A DNA stretch of 64,000 nt from Leptospira kirschneri serovar Cynopteri str. 3522 CT. Lineage in GTDB: Bacteria > Spirochaetota > Leptospiria > Leptospirales > Leptospiraceae. The first letter of the stretch is position 1; each line of letters begins with the position of its first letter. The stretch lies in assembly GCF_000243695.2 (NCBI RefSeq), contig NZ_AHMN02000007.1:186001-250000 (forward strand), written 5' to 3'. A program made the translations under genes and the position numbers. Shown here piece by piece: positions 51,452-64,000 of the stretch. The notes beneath the pieces are model-generated. The model was not told the DNA's origin, did no database searches, and worked only from the letters and a program-made list of their open reading frames with translations.

Positions 51452-52066
51452 TCATTTTTTTGCATCCCAATTGCCGGAACTATTATTACCTCGGTAAGTG
51501 CCTGAAATCGATCTGCCTTCTAAAACTCCTATGTATCTTTGAGAAAATGGAACGTTGCTACCTATCTCGGAACATTTTATACCTACACAAGAACGAACGA
51601 ATTGGATTTGATTTCCTTTCGTAAAAACTCCATTCAAAAATTCTGATTTTCCTTTTCCCCAGTTTGAGAATTTTAGAACCCCGTAGAGTTTTCCGTTTTT
51701 TCCGCCAAAAAATTGAAGGGTTCCTTTGTGAGGACCTACGTTCAATTGATATGTGCCTACGAATAATTTATCGTTTGCGGAAAGTTCGGCAGAGTCGGAA
51801 GATTTTTCTTCAGCTATAAATTCTATCTTTTCGATTAGATCCGTCTGAATTTCCTGATCCGGTTCGGTGATTTTTAAAACCTTAGAATCTATAGAAACCA
51901 ATATACCTTGCGTAAAAGATCCGTTATACGTCACCTTTGCGGTTCTTTGAATCCCCGAACCACAGTTTCTCAAATAAAAACCCAAAATAAAAAACAAAAT
52001 CGCTGTGGGGATAAAAATCACCAAGTCTCGTTTCCAAAAGGATCGAAAAGAATTTTCAGTGTTCAT
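51452..52066 (-). CDS. Hypothetical membrane-anchored protein
   Basis: A 204-residue protein with one N-terminal TM helix ([18 protein letters not shown], 15-32) and a beta-rich extracytoplasmic part: [24 protein letters not shown], then [31 protein letters not shown] and [25 protein letters not shown]. The end resembles repeat strands of calycin-like or 'extracellular' beta domains. No family recognised. Confidence 0.6.
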   Translation of the reverse strand: MNTENSFRSFWKRDLVIFIPTAILFFILGFYLRNCGSGIQRTAKVTYNGSFTQGILVSIDSKVLKITEPDQEIQTDLIEKIEFIAEEKSSDSAELSANDKLFVGTYQLNVGPHKGTLQFFGGKNGKLYGVLKFSNWGKGKSEFLNGVFTKGNQIQFVRSCVGIKCSEIGSNVPFSQRYIGVLEGRSISGTYRGNNSSGNWDAKK

Positions 52067-52302
52067 ACGACATTTATCGGTAAGTTCTAAAAAAACGTTC
52101 TCCCCTAAAATCCGGTTTTTGTTTTAGGAAATTTTTATCAAGAGATTACTGGAAAGCCTAAAACTAGGAACTACTGTATTTTTAGGTTTTAGTCGGAACT
52201 ATATACAGAGCAACCAATCCAATAATTTAACGTGAGTAGGACGTAAGAAATCATGATTCTGAAAAAAGTGAAATCTGAACTTTATAAATCGATTCCTTAA
52301 AT

Positions 52303-52532
52303 GTGGGAACTACCACGATTTAAAAAAGAAGTTTATAACTGTCGTATTCAAGTGTGGGAACTCATACTTTTAGAAAAATCTTTCTCAACTGAACTCACAT
52401 TAAAACGAATTTTAATGATGGTCGCAAAACAGCGGTTTTGTGCAAAAATTGGATTGGACAATGATTCTTTTTGTATTTTATAGTAGTTCCCACAATTTTC
52501 AAAGTTTAATTGGTATTTGTAAGAGTTCCCAC
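52303..52532 (+). repeat. Repeat C cluster (two facing pairs)
   Basis: Forward units at 52303 (GTGGGAACTACCAC) and 52354 (GTGGGAACTCATAC); reverse units at 52483 (GTAGTTCCCAC) and 52519 (GTAAGAGTTCCCAC). The arrangement is a loose inverted repeat about 230 nt across. Confidence 0.7.
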
Positions 52533-52653
52533 AGATTCAGTCGCATTACAAATATTTATTTTTTACGAAAAACAGATATACCGAAGTCACATAATTAAAT
52601 GAGAATATATAAATTCTTGAATATAAAAAGCTCTCAAATACAATAAGACGGTT

Positions 52654-52701
52654 GTTTAGAAAACGCCTTTGAACTTAAAAAAAATAAGACGTTTTCTAAA
52701 C
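52654..52701 (-). terminator. Hairpin after the MORN-variant gene
   Basis: 12-bp perfect arms GTTTAGAAAACG (52654-52665) and CGTTTTCTAAAC (52690-52701) around 24 nt that include a run of T on the minus strand. Probable transcription end for the 54039 gene. Confidence 0.45.
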
Positions 52702-52716
52702 TAAATCGTCGATTGG

Positions 52717-54039
<1,323 letters not shown>

Positions 54040-54213
54040 TATTCCTTAAAAGTTTGAAAACTTCTCACAAACGTAAAAAAATAGAATTCAAAAGTCAAGA
54101 AAATCCGAAGTCACAAACGAAAGTGATCCATTTATAAAACTATAAGAGGCTTTACGAAAATCATACCCAAAAAACCGTACATTCTTACAAAAATGTAGAA
54201 TCACACTATTCTA

Positions 54214-54303
54214 CTGATCTCTATAAAATTGAGTACCTTTAATTTTATCACAAAACACTGATCCCATACAAAATAATAGGTACTATATTATATAGTTATG
54301 AGT
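54214..54303 (-). repeat. Repeat D copy
   Basis: Reverse complement of the 30664-30760 unit with scattered changes; shares GATCTCTATAAAATTGAGTAC and AAAACACTGATCCCATACAAAA. Confidence 0.65.
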
Positions 54304-54497
54304 CAGAGAGTTCAAAGACTTTAGTTACTTCGATCGCCCTAGAGAGTTCGACGGCTTTAGTTTGAGAAAGTATTCTTGAGTTCCCTCGCATCGACCCTTT
54401 CGCATTAATTCACGTTATTTATGCGTCCGAGTAATATCGGTTAAGAATCTCATATTTTAACTTTTATTCAAAACTGAAACCGTGGATTGATTCTACT

Positions 54498-54673
<176 letters not shown>

Positions 54674-54887
54674 CTTAGAACTACGTAATAAAATACTTAT
54701 TTAATAGTTTAAACTTTAATCATGTGAATTTAGGAAAAAGAGAATCTTGGCAAATTAAAAACTCAGGTGCAACAATTTTCTAAACTCAACAAAACTCTTC
54801 TCTTTTAACTTACCACAACCCAGTGACGACTATACTCAGTAAAATCGCTTCCGCGAACAGAAGCTCATACTTTTAGAAATTCAATTT

Positions 54888-55958
54888 TTATTTTGGATCT
54901 AAATAGTAATGAAGCAAAATAAATCGAATAAAAGGACGATAACAATCCAAAGAGATATGTCCGCTGTCTGCGTAAGAATTACAAGCGTAGTAAGGATCTT
55001 TACTCATATCGATAAGAGGAACTTTCCAATCGTCATGAATCGGTTTTATTCTCTGCAACCAAGTTTCAGGAATTTTTAATTCCTCTAAAACCTTTTCCAT
55101 AGGAGGAGAAACCCCAGGCTTTACGAATAAGATCCTTAGATTTTCTTCTCTTTGTAGTATAAAAATTTTCTTATAAAATTCATACTGCATTGGAGAAGGA
55201 GCATAAGAAGGATAGATCCAACCGATCGTTTTACGTGCAGACTCTTGAATTTTACCAAAATCTTTTTCCACATAAGCGCCCGCCGGAGAGATTGCATTTC
55301 CTTTATCAGACTTTAGAGTGGCGATCGTCATCGTTTTTAGCAATTCACCCATTGCAGAATTTTCGTTTTTGAAACGTTTGATAACGTTTCCTATATAAGG
55401 TTTATTGTAACTAACTCCGAAAAGAAAATTCGCAAAGTAATAATTCACGTTTTCTTTTCCAAAAGTCCATGCATATTTTAGAATGAAGATAGGATCAAAA
55501 CTATTTGCTAAATTCGATTTTTTGAATGTAGTGCTGTTCTTATTAAACTGAAACGGATCCGTTTCTATCACGATCAGATCGGGATAAACCCCTCCGTCTT
55601 TTACGAGTTTTTCGAGAAAGTATAAATAATAAGCCGGAGTAGTAACCGCGGAAGAAAGATTATAAATATCCCAATCCGGATAAAACGCCAAAAGATCTGA
55701 ATTTTGAAAATAGAGCATTCTAGAAGATCCCATAAGGATCATTAGCTTTTTCTTCTTTTCGGGGTTTTTAGTATATTCTCCGTTGGGACCATATTTGGAA
55801 ACGATCTCTTTGAGAAGTTCCTTTTTGACGTCGTAATAGATATAAGTAAATTCTTGTTTTACGTAATCCCGAACCTGGTCCAAAAAGAAAAGTTTATCGA
55901 ACAAAAAAATCGCAAAAAATAATAGAACTGGGTACCAAAGAAACGGTTTTGATTTCAA
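54888..55958 (-). CDS. DUF1574-like protein (Leptospira-typical)
   Basis: A 356-residue protein with one N-terminal TM/signal helix ([21 protein letters not shown]). The mature part starts an SGNH-like fold: [30 protein letters not shown] (block I with GSSR), [13 protein letters not shown], and a C-terminal [15 protein letters not shown] that could supply the catalytic D-x-x-H. This is the DUF1574 family found in many copies in Leptospira. It may act as an envelope esterase or acyl transfer partner; function unproven. Confidence 0.75.
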   Translation of the reverse strand: MKSKPFLWYPVLLFFAIFLFDKLFFLDQVRDYVKQEFTYIYYDVKKELLKEIVSKYGPNGEYTKNPEKKKKLMILMGSSRMLYFQNSDLLAFYPDWDIYNLSSAVTTPAYYLYFLEKLVKDGGVYPDLIVIETDPFQFNKNSTTFKKSNLANSFDPIFILKYAWTFGKENVNYYFANFLFGVSYNKPYIGNVIKRFKNENSAMGELLKTMTIATLKSDKGNAISPAGAYVEKDFGKIQESARKTIGWIYPSYAPSPMQYEFYKKIFILQREENLRILFVKPGVSPPMEKVLEELKIPETWLQRIKPIHDDWKVPLIDMSKDPYYACNSYADSGHISLDCYRPFIRFILLHYYLDPK

Positions 55959-56281
55959 GAGATTCTCCAGGTCATAAAATTATACTTTTTGCAACTAAAA
56001 ATTTTTTGAAACTCATTGTAGGAACTACTACATAGGATTCGACTTCTATTTTTAAAATGTGGGAACTCACATAAAATTATATTCAACTGTAAAATCCTGG
56101 TCCATCAATCACTTTCTCTCAGTTACAACAATGAGTTTCGTAAAACCAGACGTTTTTACCTCGCAGAGATCAGTTCTAACAAAGGACGTTCTGGCAAGAA
56201 GAGATTGGAGTTTGAAACAAATCACAAAAAAAGAGCCGGTAGGAACACCGGCTCAAATTTTATAGAAAGTGAAAGAATGTC
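55959..56281. other. Spacer with repeat C pair and a terminator
   Basis: Repeat C at 56018 (GTAGGAACTACTAC) and 56059 (GTGGGAACTCACAT), then the terminator at 56233-56254. A 68-codon plus-strand frame at 56059 starts within repeat C and is not convincing. Confidence 0.6.
56233..56254 (-). terminator. Rho-independent terminator of the 56282 gene
   Basis: 8-bp GC-rich stem GAGCCGGT (56233-56240) / ACCGGCTC (56247-56254) with a 6-nt loop, followed on the minus strand by seven T. It lies 27 nt after the stop of the 123-residue gene. Confidence 0.85.
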
Positions 56282-56653
<372 letters not shown>

Positions 56654-56715
56654 AGGTAAAAATCACCTTTTCCTAATAGGTTCTTTTTACCATCCTTTTA
56701 AGAGGCCTTAGGCGT

Positions 56716-57138
56716 TCAAGATTTTTTCAAATAGTCCTTCAAATGTTTTCCCTCTTCCTCCCAACCTTCAGAGGCAGCTTCTACCCATACGTCATACTTA
56801 TCTCCAAGCGGATAACCTGAATTTGTAACTATCAATTTAGAGGAATCTTCACCTAAAGAATGAAATTCCAATTTTAATTCTATTTCTCCCGCAGGATGAT
56901 CTTGCCAAAGTAGTATCAATTCTTTAAAAGGAATTATCTTTTTATAAATACCGTTAGTCGTAAGATCTCCTTCCATTCCGAGTCTCCAAGTCCAAGCAAA
57001 ATTCGCCCCTTCTTTAGGACGACCAGTCACCTTATCTGCAAGCCAGTGAATCAATTCTTCGTTTACGGTAACCGCATTCCAGACCCTCATAAGAGGATAA
57101 TCAAATTGAAATTCTTTGACAATACTTCTCGTTTCCAT
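56716..57138 (-). CDS. SRPBCC/AHSA1-domain protein
   Basis: A 140-residue START/Bet v1-like fold of the AHSA1 type: FQFDYPLMRVWNAVTVNEELIHWLADKVTGRPKEGANFAW, IIPFKELILLWQDHPAGEIELKLEF and the final helix EGWEEEGKHLKDYLKK. Such proteins bind hydrophobic ligands; some stimulate Hsp90, but htpG here is far away. It starts 9 nt after the SDR stop, so the two are probably cotranscribed. Confidence 0.82.
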   Translation of the reverse strand: METRSIVKEFQFDYPLMRVWNAVTVNEELIHWLADKVTGRPKEGANFAWTWRLGMEGDLTTNGIYKKIIPFKELILLWQDHPAGEIELKLEFHSLGEDSSKLIVTNSGYPLGDKYDVWVEAASEGWEEEGKHLKDYLKKS

Positions 57139-57147
57139 GCTTTCCTT

Positions 57148-58017
<870 letters not shown>

Positions 58018-58191
58018 TCCGTTACCTCCTCCAGCATAAAACGCCTTCCTTGTTTTCACTGAAAAAAGAAAAACAGAATCATGGAAAAGACTCTGTTTAT
58101 CAAATATAAGATTGATGAAATGCAAACAAATCTATTTTATAGAATTGTTATTAACCGACTCAAAAAACTCCGTTTTTAATTTCTAAAAACT

Positions 58192-58800
58192 ATGAAAAAA
58201 TATAAAATCCAAATTCTTCTATTTTCGTTGATGATCTCAATCGCAGGTCTTTTAATATTTTATAAACTGAATCTGAACGAGATTCCGAATCCTATCGATT
58301 CAAAAAATCAAACCGAATCAGAGATACAAAAAGTATGGATCCAATTTGCAAATTCAATTCTTACAGACGATCTCAAAGAAACAAAAAGGCTCTCTACGAA
58401 TTGCATTTATTGTCCGGAGTGTTTGACCAATACTCCGGAAGAAGAATCCCGATTGGAGAAATATCAGGATTCGAATTATGATAAATTGTATTCCGATCTT
58501 TCCTATATATCAATTGATACCTTTTTGGAAAAAGACAAGCCCCTATTCTTAAATGCCGAGATAAAAACAAAACTCTTAAATCCAAACAACTATAAAATCG
58601 ATTTGGAAGATCCAATTCCAGATCGATTCAATCGTCCTTGCATTCTCTCAAAAGAAGAATTTAATACTACAAAGGTCTATGCTGTTTTAGTAACCGTTCA
58701 AAAACCAACTTCCAATTCAGAAGGGGATCTGCAGAGGAAATTTACTTTTATTCGAACTAAAAAAGGATTACGATTTTGTGAGTATTTAAGCATTCCTTAA
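58192..58800 (+). CDS. Hypothetical exported protein
   Basis: A 202-residue protein with an N-terminal hydrophobic helix (IQILLFSLMISIAGLLIFY, 7-25), either uncleaved anchor or signal, and a soluble domain with four Cys in TNCIYCPECLTN and RPCILS. The charged C-terminal part GDLQRKFTFIRTKKGLRFCEYLSIP could be a small beta domain. No family recognised; no operon partner. Confidence 0.6.
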   Translation: MKKYKIQILLFSLMISIAGLLIFYKLNLNEIPNPIDSKNQTESEIQKVWIQFANSILTDDLKETKRLSTNCIYCPECLTNTPEEESRLEKYQDSNYDKLYSDLSYISIDTFLEKDKPLFLNAEIKTKLLNPNNYKIDLEDPIPDRFNRPCILSKEEFNTTKVYAVLVTVQKPTSNSEGDLQRKFTFIRTKKGLRFCEYLSIP

Positions 58801-58967
58801 ATCTTTTTTTTCGAATTTATGTTTGTTCAGACAAAGTATTTTATCATTAAAATTTTTGGAAAAGACCTCCGCCTAATAAACTTTTACCGCAAATTGTTTT
58901 CTAAAATCGTAAAAATAATCAGCTTGAAACGATTCAGATGGTTCATTCTTAAAATTCGATTTTTATA

Positions 58968-58995
58968 TTGACATTCGTATGTATTTTGATACAGA
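58968..58995 (+). promoter_or_regulatory. Promoter/operator of the vapBC pair
   Basis: TTGACA (58968-58973) is a full -35 match; a weak -10 (TACAGA) lies at 58990-58995. Between them is the perfect inverted repeat TGTAT-TTTG-ATACA (58980-58993 approx.), a likely binding site for the antitoxin. Confidence 0.5.
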
Positions 58996-59002
58996 TCGGT
59001 TT

Positions 59003-59221
59003 ATGGCCGCGCAAGCATCCGACAAAAGAATCACCGCCAATCTCCCCGAAAAACTTTTAAAAGAGGCTAGGAACGTTACCGGAAAAGGTATTACCGAAAC
59101 AATTGTGATCGGGCTCGAATTGATTCGAAGAAGCAGAGCTTATGATAAAGCCCAAAACTTAAAAGGTAAGATCAAAATAGAAATCGATTTGGATGTAAGT
59201 CGTGAGCGCCCTCGTAATTGA
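59003..59221 (+). CDS. vapB: VapB-type antitoxin
   Basis: 72 residues from ATG 59003 (an in-frame ATG at 58979 would add 8 residues but lies inside the promoter/operator). The N-terminal part KRITANLPEKLLKEARNVTGKGITETIVIGLELIRR is a ribbon-helix-helix DNA-binding domain; the basic tail (KGKIKIEIDLDVSRERPRN) would bind the toxin. It overlaps vapC by 20 nt. Such antitoxins repress their own operon, consistent with the palindrome just upstream. Confidence 0.8.
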   Translation: MAAQASDKRITANLPEKLLKEARNVTGKGITETIVIGLELIRRSRAYDKAQNLKGKIKIEIDLDVSRERPRN

Positions 59222-59582
59222 TACTTCTAGTTTTATCAGTTATTTTTCCCAGGGAAACGAACACATAGACGAGGCGCTCAAAGAAGGAAGGGCCTATCTT
59301 TCTCCGGTAGTAGCCGCGGAACTTTTAAGCGGAATCCGTTCTAAATCAGATCAAGAACGAATGAAGGATTTTTTAGAAGATCTTCCCCTCTGTGGAAACG
59401 AAATACAATCCTGGTTCCAAGTCGGGCTTCTCAGATCCAAACTCTATTCTAAAGGACTTTCCGTTTCCGTTGCGGACGCACATATTTGCCAGTGCGCTCT
59501 CGAATTGAAAGCGCATCTAATTACGGAAGATAAAATTTTTTCGAAGATTTCAAAACTCATATCCTTGAAGTTAATTCACTAA
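59202..59582 (+). CDS. vapC: VapC-type PIN-domain toxin
   Basis: A 126-residue PIN ribonuclease with the four acidic residues expected: D7 in VIDTSSF, E40 in VAAELLSGI, D92 in VADAHI and D110 in LITEDKIF. GTG start within vapB. VapC toxins cut specific RNAs (often tRNA or rRNA) when VapB is degraded. All catalytic acids are present, so it is likely active. Confidence 0.88.
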   Translation: MSALVIDTSSFISYFSQGNEHIDEALKEGRAYLSPVVAAELLSGIRSKSDQERMKDFLEDLPLCGNEIQSWFQVGLLRSKLYSKGLSVSVADAHICQCALELKAHLITEDKIFSKISKLISLKLIH

Positions 59583-59661
59583 ACAAAGTCGAACGTAGGA
59601 AGGATAGAAAGAAGACTAACTCACAAAAAAAGATCACCGTTAAAATATCTAATTTTCATAT

Positions 59662-60930
59662 TCAACCGTTATTCGCGCTGATCTCGTCTTGGATTACTCT
59701 TGCCTCTGCACGAAATGCGATATAAGACCAAACCCAGGTGATTAAAATCGTAATCTTATTTTTAAATCCCACCTGATAAAACAAATGAACAAAAAGCCAA
59801 GCCAACCAACCGAATAGACCTTTCATCTTCAAAATTCCCACCTGAGCGACCGCGTCCGTTCTACCAATCGTAGCCATAGAACCTTTATCTATATAATGAA
59901 ATGGTTTTCGTTTTTTATTTTTTAGATCGTTTTGAATCAAAGAAGCGACGTATCTTCCCTGTTGCATTGCAACGGGAGAAACCCCCGGCAACGGACGTTC
60001 TAAACCTTTAGAATAACTGGCGATGTCCCCGATTACAAAAACTTCGGAGTGACCTTCGATGTTGCAAAACTCGTCCACGATCACCCTACCTCCTCGGTCC
60101 AAAGTAGTGCCTAACGTGGATGCGATACTATTGGCCTGGACTCCTGCCGCCCAGATCACAGTTTGGGTAGGAATCATTTTTCCTTCGAGTTGAACCCCTT
60201 GTTCGTTAATATCAATCACTCTGGTGCCGGTCAAAACCTCCACTCCCCTTCTCTCCAGACGTTTTTTTGTAAACTCCCCTAAAGAAGGATCAAAGGTCAT
60301 CAGTAATCTAGGAGAAGCTTCTATCAAAGTAATCTTAGATAAAGCGGGGTCAATCTTATGAAATTCATCTCGAATGATCTGATGGGAAAGTTCTGCGATA
60401 GAACCCGCGAGTTCCACTCCAGTCGGGCCACCGCCTATAATCACGTAATTTAAAAGAGACTTAACCACTTCCGGATCGCCGGATAACTCGGCTTTTTCGA
60501 ACGAGATCAAAAGTTTATGACGAATTTTTAATGCGTCCTTTAGATTTTTAAGACCTATCGTGTATTTTTCCCAGTGATCGTTTCCGAAATAACTGGACTT
60601 AGCGCCTGCGGATAATATTAGATAATCATAATTTGTTGAAGTATTTTGATAATAAACCGTTTTTGTCTTGGGATCTATTTTAGTCGCTTCCCCCAATACC
60701 ACGGTCACGTTTTTACTTTCTCCTACCAATGAACGTGTAGGAATTGCTATATCCGCCGGGCTTAAAACTGCGGTAGCCACTTGATACAGAAGCGGCTGAA
60801 ATAGGTGGTGATTTTTTTTATCGATTACCGTAATGTCTAAATTGTCATTTTGAGATAGTTGTTTAACGGCCTGTAAACCGCCAAACCCCGCGCCTATAAC
60901 GACTACTTTCTTTTGATTGGATTCACCCAT
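59662..60930 (-). CDS. ndh: Type II NADH dehydrogenase (NDH-2 family)
   Basis: A 422-residue two-dinucleotide-binding flavoprotein: FAD loop VVIGAGFGGLQAVKQL, NHHLFQPLLYQVATAVLSPADIA (NDH-2 hallmark), second loop IIGGGPTGVELAGSIAEL, WAAGVQA, and VIGDIASYSKG for FAD. The C-terminal amphipathic/TM region GWLAWLFVHLFYQVGF anchors it to the inner membrane. It oxidises NADH and reduces quinone without pumping protons. Confidence 0.9.
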   Translation of the reverse strand: MGESNQKKVVVIGAGFGGLQAVKQLSQNDNLDITVIDKKNHHLFQPLLYQVATAVLSPADIAIPTRSLVGESKNVTVVLGEATKIDPKTKTVYYQNTSTNYDYLILSAGAKSSYFGNDHWEKYTIGLKNLKDALKIRHKLLISFEKAELSGDPEVVKSLLNYVIIGGGPTGVELAGSIAELSHQIIRDEFHKIDPALSKITLIEASPRLLMTFDPSLGEFTKKRLERRGVEVLTGTRVIDINEQGVQLEGKMIPTQTVIWAAGVQANSIASTLGTTLDRGGRVIVDEFCNIEGHSEVFVIGDIASYSKGLERPLPGVSPVAMQQGRYVASLIQNDLKNKKRKPFHYIDKGSMATIGRTDAVAQVGILKMKGLFGWLAWLFVHLFYQVGFKNKITILITWVWSYIAFRAEARVIQDEISANNG

Positions 60931-60958
60931 TTGTGAATATTCTCTCCCGCTTCTTGAT

Positions 60959-61485
60959 TTAGGTTTTTAAATCCAACTTTCTAGAAAGCAGGAATTCAAG
61001 AAAGTCTTCTGCGGCATCCGAAACAATATTTTGTACTTCTTCAAAGTCCTTCAAAGTTCCGTAATACGGATCTGGAACCTCGGAATCTTTTTTTGAATCT
61101 TTTTGAAAAAACCGAAACAACTGTACCTTTTTTCTTTCCTCATCCGAAGACGCGAGAGATAAAACGTCTTTCTGATTGGACTTATCCATCGTCAGAATGT
61201 AGTCGAATTCCTTAAAGTCTTCTCTTCTAAACTGTCTCGCTCTATGAGTCAGTTCGATTCCTTTTTTTCGAGCGACCTGTCTAGTTCTAGGATCAGGAAG
61301 TTCTCCGATATGATATCTAGAAGTTCCACAAGAATCTACGAGGAAGGAAGATTCTAAATTTCTTTTTTGAATCAGATCTAAAAAGGCTCCTTCTGCGGCA
61401 GGAGATCTGCAAATATTTCCAAGACAAACGAATAAAACCCGGATGAGGTTTTTACCTTTCGGATTCTGTTTTTCAAAGGGTAAAT

Positions 61486-61510
<25 letters not shown>
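60959..61510 (-). CDS. Low-molecular-weight protein tyrosine phosphatase
   Basis: 183 residues from ATG 61510, inside the preceding SDR gene (25-nt overlap). The phosphatase loop is VCLGNICRS (C29, R35 of C-x5-R), and the general acid Asp is in VPDPYYG. LTMDKSNQKDVLSL and the closing helix complete the family pattern. The N-terminal 20 residues are extra. Substrate unknown; in other bacteria such enzymes act on polysaccharide tyrosine kinases or arsenate. Confidence 0.88.
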
Positions 61511-62232
<722 letters not shown>

Positions 62233-62382
62233 AGAAGACAACTTAACTTAGAATTGTAACCCGCTTCAAACATTAATTTCAAGGAAAATCCATTTATTTA
62301 ATTCTTCTGTAAATACAAAGTTTTATAATTATAGATATACGCCTAATTTGCGTTAGGTTAATAACAAACGAATTTTTAAATG

Positions 62383-62742
62383 TTACTCTTCCAGTTTTGA
62401 ACCAAGGATTTCATCCGTATGCGCCAAACGATCCGCAAGAATCCGAACCATCTTGGCAGAAAAATCCGGGTTTTTAACTAGAAATCTTTCTAGCTGTTGC
62501 CTACTTTCTATCACGGCAAGTCTACAATCTAAAATTGCTTTTGCGGTCGCGGTTCTAGGCATGGCACGAAACAAAGCCATTTCCCCAAAGAAATCACCTT
62601 TTTTCATGACAGCAAGACGTTGGATTGTATTTTTCCGAGTAAAAAAAACTTCGACGGAGCCGGAGAGAATTACATACATCGCGTTATTTGTATCTCCTTC
62701 TTTAAAAACGATTCCACCAGCTGGAATCTCCAACGTATTCAT
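62383..62742 (-). CDS. Cyclic-nucleotide-binding-domain protein (Crp-like sensor only)
   Basis: A 119-residue single CNB domain: GGIVFKEGDTNNAMYVILSGSVEVF, then the phosphate-binding cassette GDFFGEMALFRAMPRTATAKA, in which E and R are the cAMP-contacting residues. There is no helix-turn-helix, so it is not a DNA-binding Crp. It may regulate a partner protein, or be a decoy sensor. Monocistronic. Confidence 0.88.
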   Translation of the reverse strand: MNTLEIPAGGIVFKEGDTNNAMYVILSGSVEVFFTRKNTIQRLAVMKKGDFFGEMALFRAMPRTATAKAILDCRLAVIESRQQLERFLVKNPDFSAKMVRILADRLAHTDEILGSKLEE

Positions 62743-62837
62743 TTTTCAAACCGCCTAAAAGATTTACTTCCTTATCATAAAATCGCATCTTGACGTTTAA
62801 ATATTAATTTTATCTTTAAAAAAAGCACACTCTTTTT

Positions 62838-63992
62838 ATGATTTCTAACCTTTCATTACTTATAGATACATTCGGACTTTGTATACTAGTCCTAATATAC
62901 ATCACCTCAGAAACACCTTCTCAAATCTTACTTTCTTTTCCGAAAAAAGAAACTTCAAATAACAGAAGTCAATCCGTAGATTTCATCCGAGGACTTGCCA
63001 TCACTGGAATCGTTTTTATTCATGTGAACTCGTATTATCAGTATTTTGGTCCGAACGAAAGTGCCTCTTCATTTACTCTTTTTCTTTCCAACTTATCCAG
63101 GTTTGGAGTTCCGGCGTTTATCATTTCTTCCGGGATTTTTTTAAAATTCACGAACTGGAAAGATTACTGGAAACCAAAATTAATTTCTTTTTTGATCCCC
63201 TACTTAGGTATAAGCCTTTTGGCTTCTTATATAAAATTAGGAACGTTTCCGGAATTAATAGAATTTCTCAAGGGAATTTTGCTCGGAACCTGGTGCGCTC
63301 CTTATTATTTTGTTCCTCTACTAGTTTCCTTTTATGGAATATTCCCTTTTTTGAAACTATTTATATCCAATTTAAAATCTTCAAAAGCAGTTTTGACCTT
63401 TCTTTTGATCGCTCTTGTGACAAATTTTTTATCGAATCATTTTTTTCATTACGTTGACAACCCGGTTTTAAAAACCATAGAGCCGATCTTACCCACCGGA
63501 TTTTTTTTCTTTTTCGTCTTTGGTATGTTCGCCGAAAAGTGGTTTAAAGAACCTAAAAATTTTTTACTACTTTTCGAAAAGACCGGCCCTCTACCCTATT
63601 CTTTTAGTAAAATTCTTTTTTCCGGAATTTTGTTGTACTTAGTTGTAGTGGGTATTATAGGTTATTTTTGGAAATTTGATTCTTCCAATCATCTTATCTT
63701 TTATCCTCTTGTTATGTTTTTATTTTTATTTTTTTGGGCGGAAAGTTCTCAAGAAAACAACAAACATAAAAGGTTCATTTCCATTTTCGCGTTTATAGGC
63801 AAAAATAGTATGGGGATTTTTTTTCTACATCCTATACTGATTCATTGGATGCACGCCCTAAATCCTTTCGATTGGGGCGCCTGGCCTCTGATCTTTATCG
63901 TCGGCTTTTTGAACGTAATCCTTCCTCTTGTCACTTGGCTATTTTTTACGAAAACGATTCATTGGGTTCTTCAAAAAATCAAAACATTCTAA
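62838..63992 (+). CDS. Membrane acyltransferase (acyltransferase-3/OafA type)
   Basis: A 384-residue protein with about ten TM helices. It begins with an extra hydrophobic helix, then the family start QSVDFIRGLAITGIVFIHVNSYY, where R and H are the conserved R-x(10)-H residues of acyltransferase 3, and RFGVPAFIISSGIFL. These enzymes O-acetylate or acylate surface polysaccharides or lipids. The stop lies 8 nt before the window end. Confidence 0.82.
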   Translation: MISNLSLLIDTFGLCILVLIYITSETPSQILLSFPKKETSNNRSQSVDFIRGLAITGIVFIHVNSYYQYFGPNESASSFTLFLSNLSRFGVPAFIISSGIFLKFTNWKDYWKPKLISFLIPYLGISLLASYIKLGTFPELIEFLKGILLGTWCAPYYFVPLLVSFYGIFPFLKLFISNLKSSKAVLTFLLIALVTNFLSNHFFHYVDNPVLKTIEPILPTGFFFFFVFGMFAEKWFKEPKNFLLLFEKTGPLPYSFSKILFSGILLYLVVVGIIGYFWKFDSSNHLIFYPLVMFLFLFFWAESSQENNKHKRFISIFAFIGKNSMGIFFLHPILIHWMHALNPFDWGAWPLIFIVGFLNVILPLVTWLFFTKTIHWVLQKIKTF

Positions 63993-64000
63993 TACTCTTA

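Larger units (their letters stand above)
52067..52716. other. Gene-free spacer with four repeat C units
   Basis: Repeat C at 52303, 52354, 52483 and 52519. A TTTAACGTGAGTAGG word near 52228 resembles the left end of repeat B. The hairpin at 52654-52701 lies after the MORN-variant gene. Two short open frames here (60 codons) are not credible genes. Confidence 0.65.

Overview
The window is chromosomal DNA of a spirochaete, most likely a pathogenic Leptospira of the interrogans/kirschneri/noguchii type. The evidence is the AT-rich composition, lineage-typical families (a DUF1564-like protein at 27860, a DUF1574-like protein at 54888, short lipoproteins with FxxC/LxxC lipoboxes), a Bat/MoxR operon, and long decayed intergenic spaces full of dispersed repeats. 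The species assignment is inference. No rRNA, tRNA, CRISPR array, prophage or intact insertion sequence was seen.

Layout. 1-5250: the 3' end of a TonB-like gene, an LpxH-like phosphoesterase, a membrane-anchored glutamate-synthase-like flavoprotein, a Yip1-like membrane protein coupled to a thioesterase, and a small coiled-coil gene. 5477-8020: a large membrane histidine kinase. 8024-10613 (minus): efp followed by methionine-salvage genes mtnD and mtnB and an SDR, apparently one operon. 11096-14819 (plus): a PstS-like lipoprotein, a KamA/EpmB-type radical SAM enzyme, a lipoprotein, a 68-residue protein and a nucleotidyltransferase-fold protein. 15417-17708 (minus): fabG, acpP, rnc. 17997-24626: hisE with a polytopic glycosyltransferase-like protein, a thioredoxin/TPR protein, a frameshifted methyltransferase and another polytopic membrane protein. 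24733-27720: a MeaA-type B12-dependent mutase and its MeaB GTPase.

27860-36500 is gene-poor: a DUF1564-like protein, a frameshifted leucine-rich gene, an F420-type NADP oxidoreductase, a hypothetical protein, a fatty-acid desaturase and two small lipoproteins, separated by repeat-filled gaps. 36501-39341 holds a divergent pair of operons: a GHKL-ATPase-like protein with a translationally coupled partner, opposite a divergent NAD-kinase-like protein coupled to a STAS protein. A PhoX-like protein follows. 42436-51242 is a compact minus-strand operon, moxR-DUF58-(TM protein)-batA-batB-batC-batD-htpG, in which most junctions overlap by 4 nt. The right end carries a MORN-variant lipoprotein, the DUF1574-like protein, an SDR/AHSA1 pair, a VapBC toxin-antitoxin pair, a type II NADH dehydrogenase, an SDR/LMW-phosphatase pair, a cyclic-nucleotide-binding protein and a membrane acyltransferase.

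The most unusual non-genic content is four dispersed repeat families. They are (A) a 102-bp MITE with 18-bp terminal inverted repeats and TA ends; (B) a 176-486-bp element bounded by TAACGTGAG/CTCACGTTA-like ends; (C) about 20 copies of a 14-nt near-palindrome, GTRGGAACTMNYAC, often in pairs about 40-50 nt apart; and (D) an element of about 95 bp. Two genes (21899-22593 and 28576-29464) are broken by single frameshifts whose repair can be read directly. All functional statements come from motif and family recognition by eye; no database search was run.
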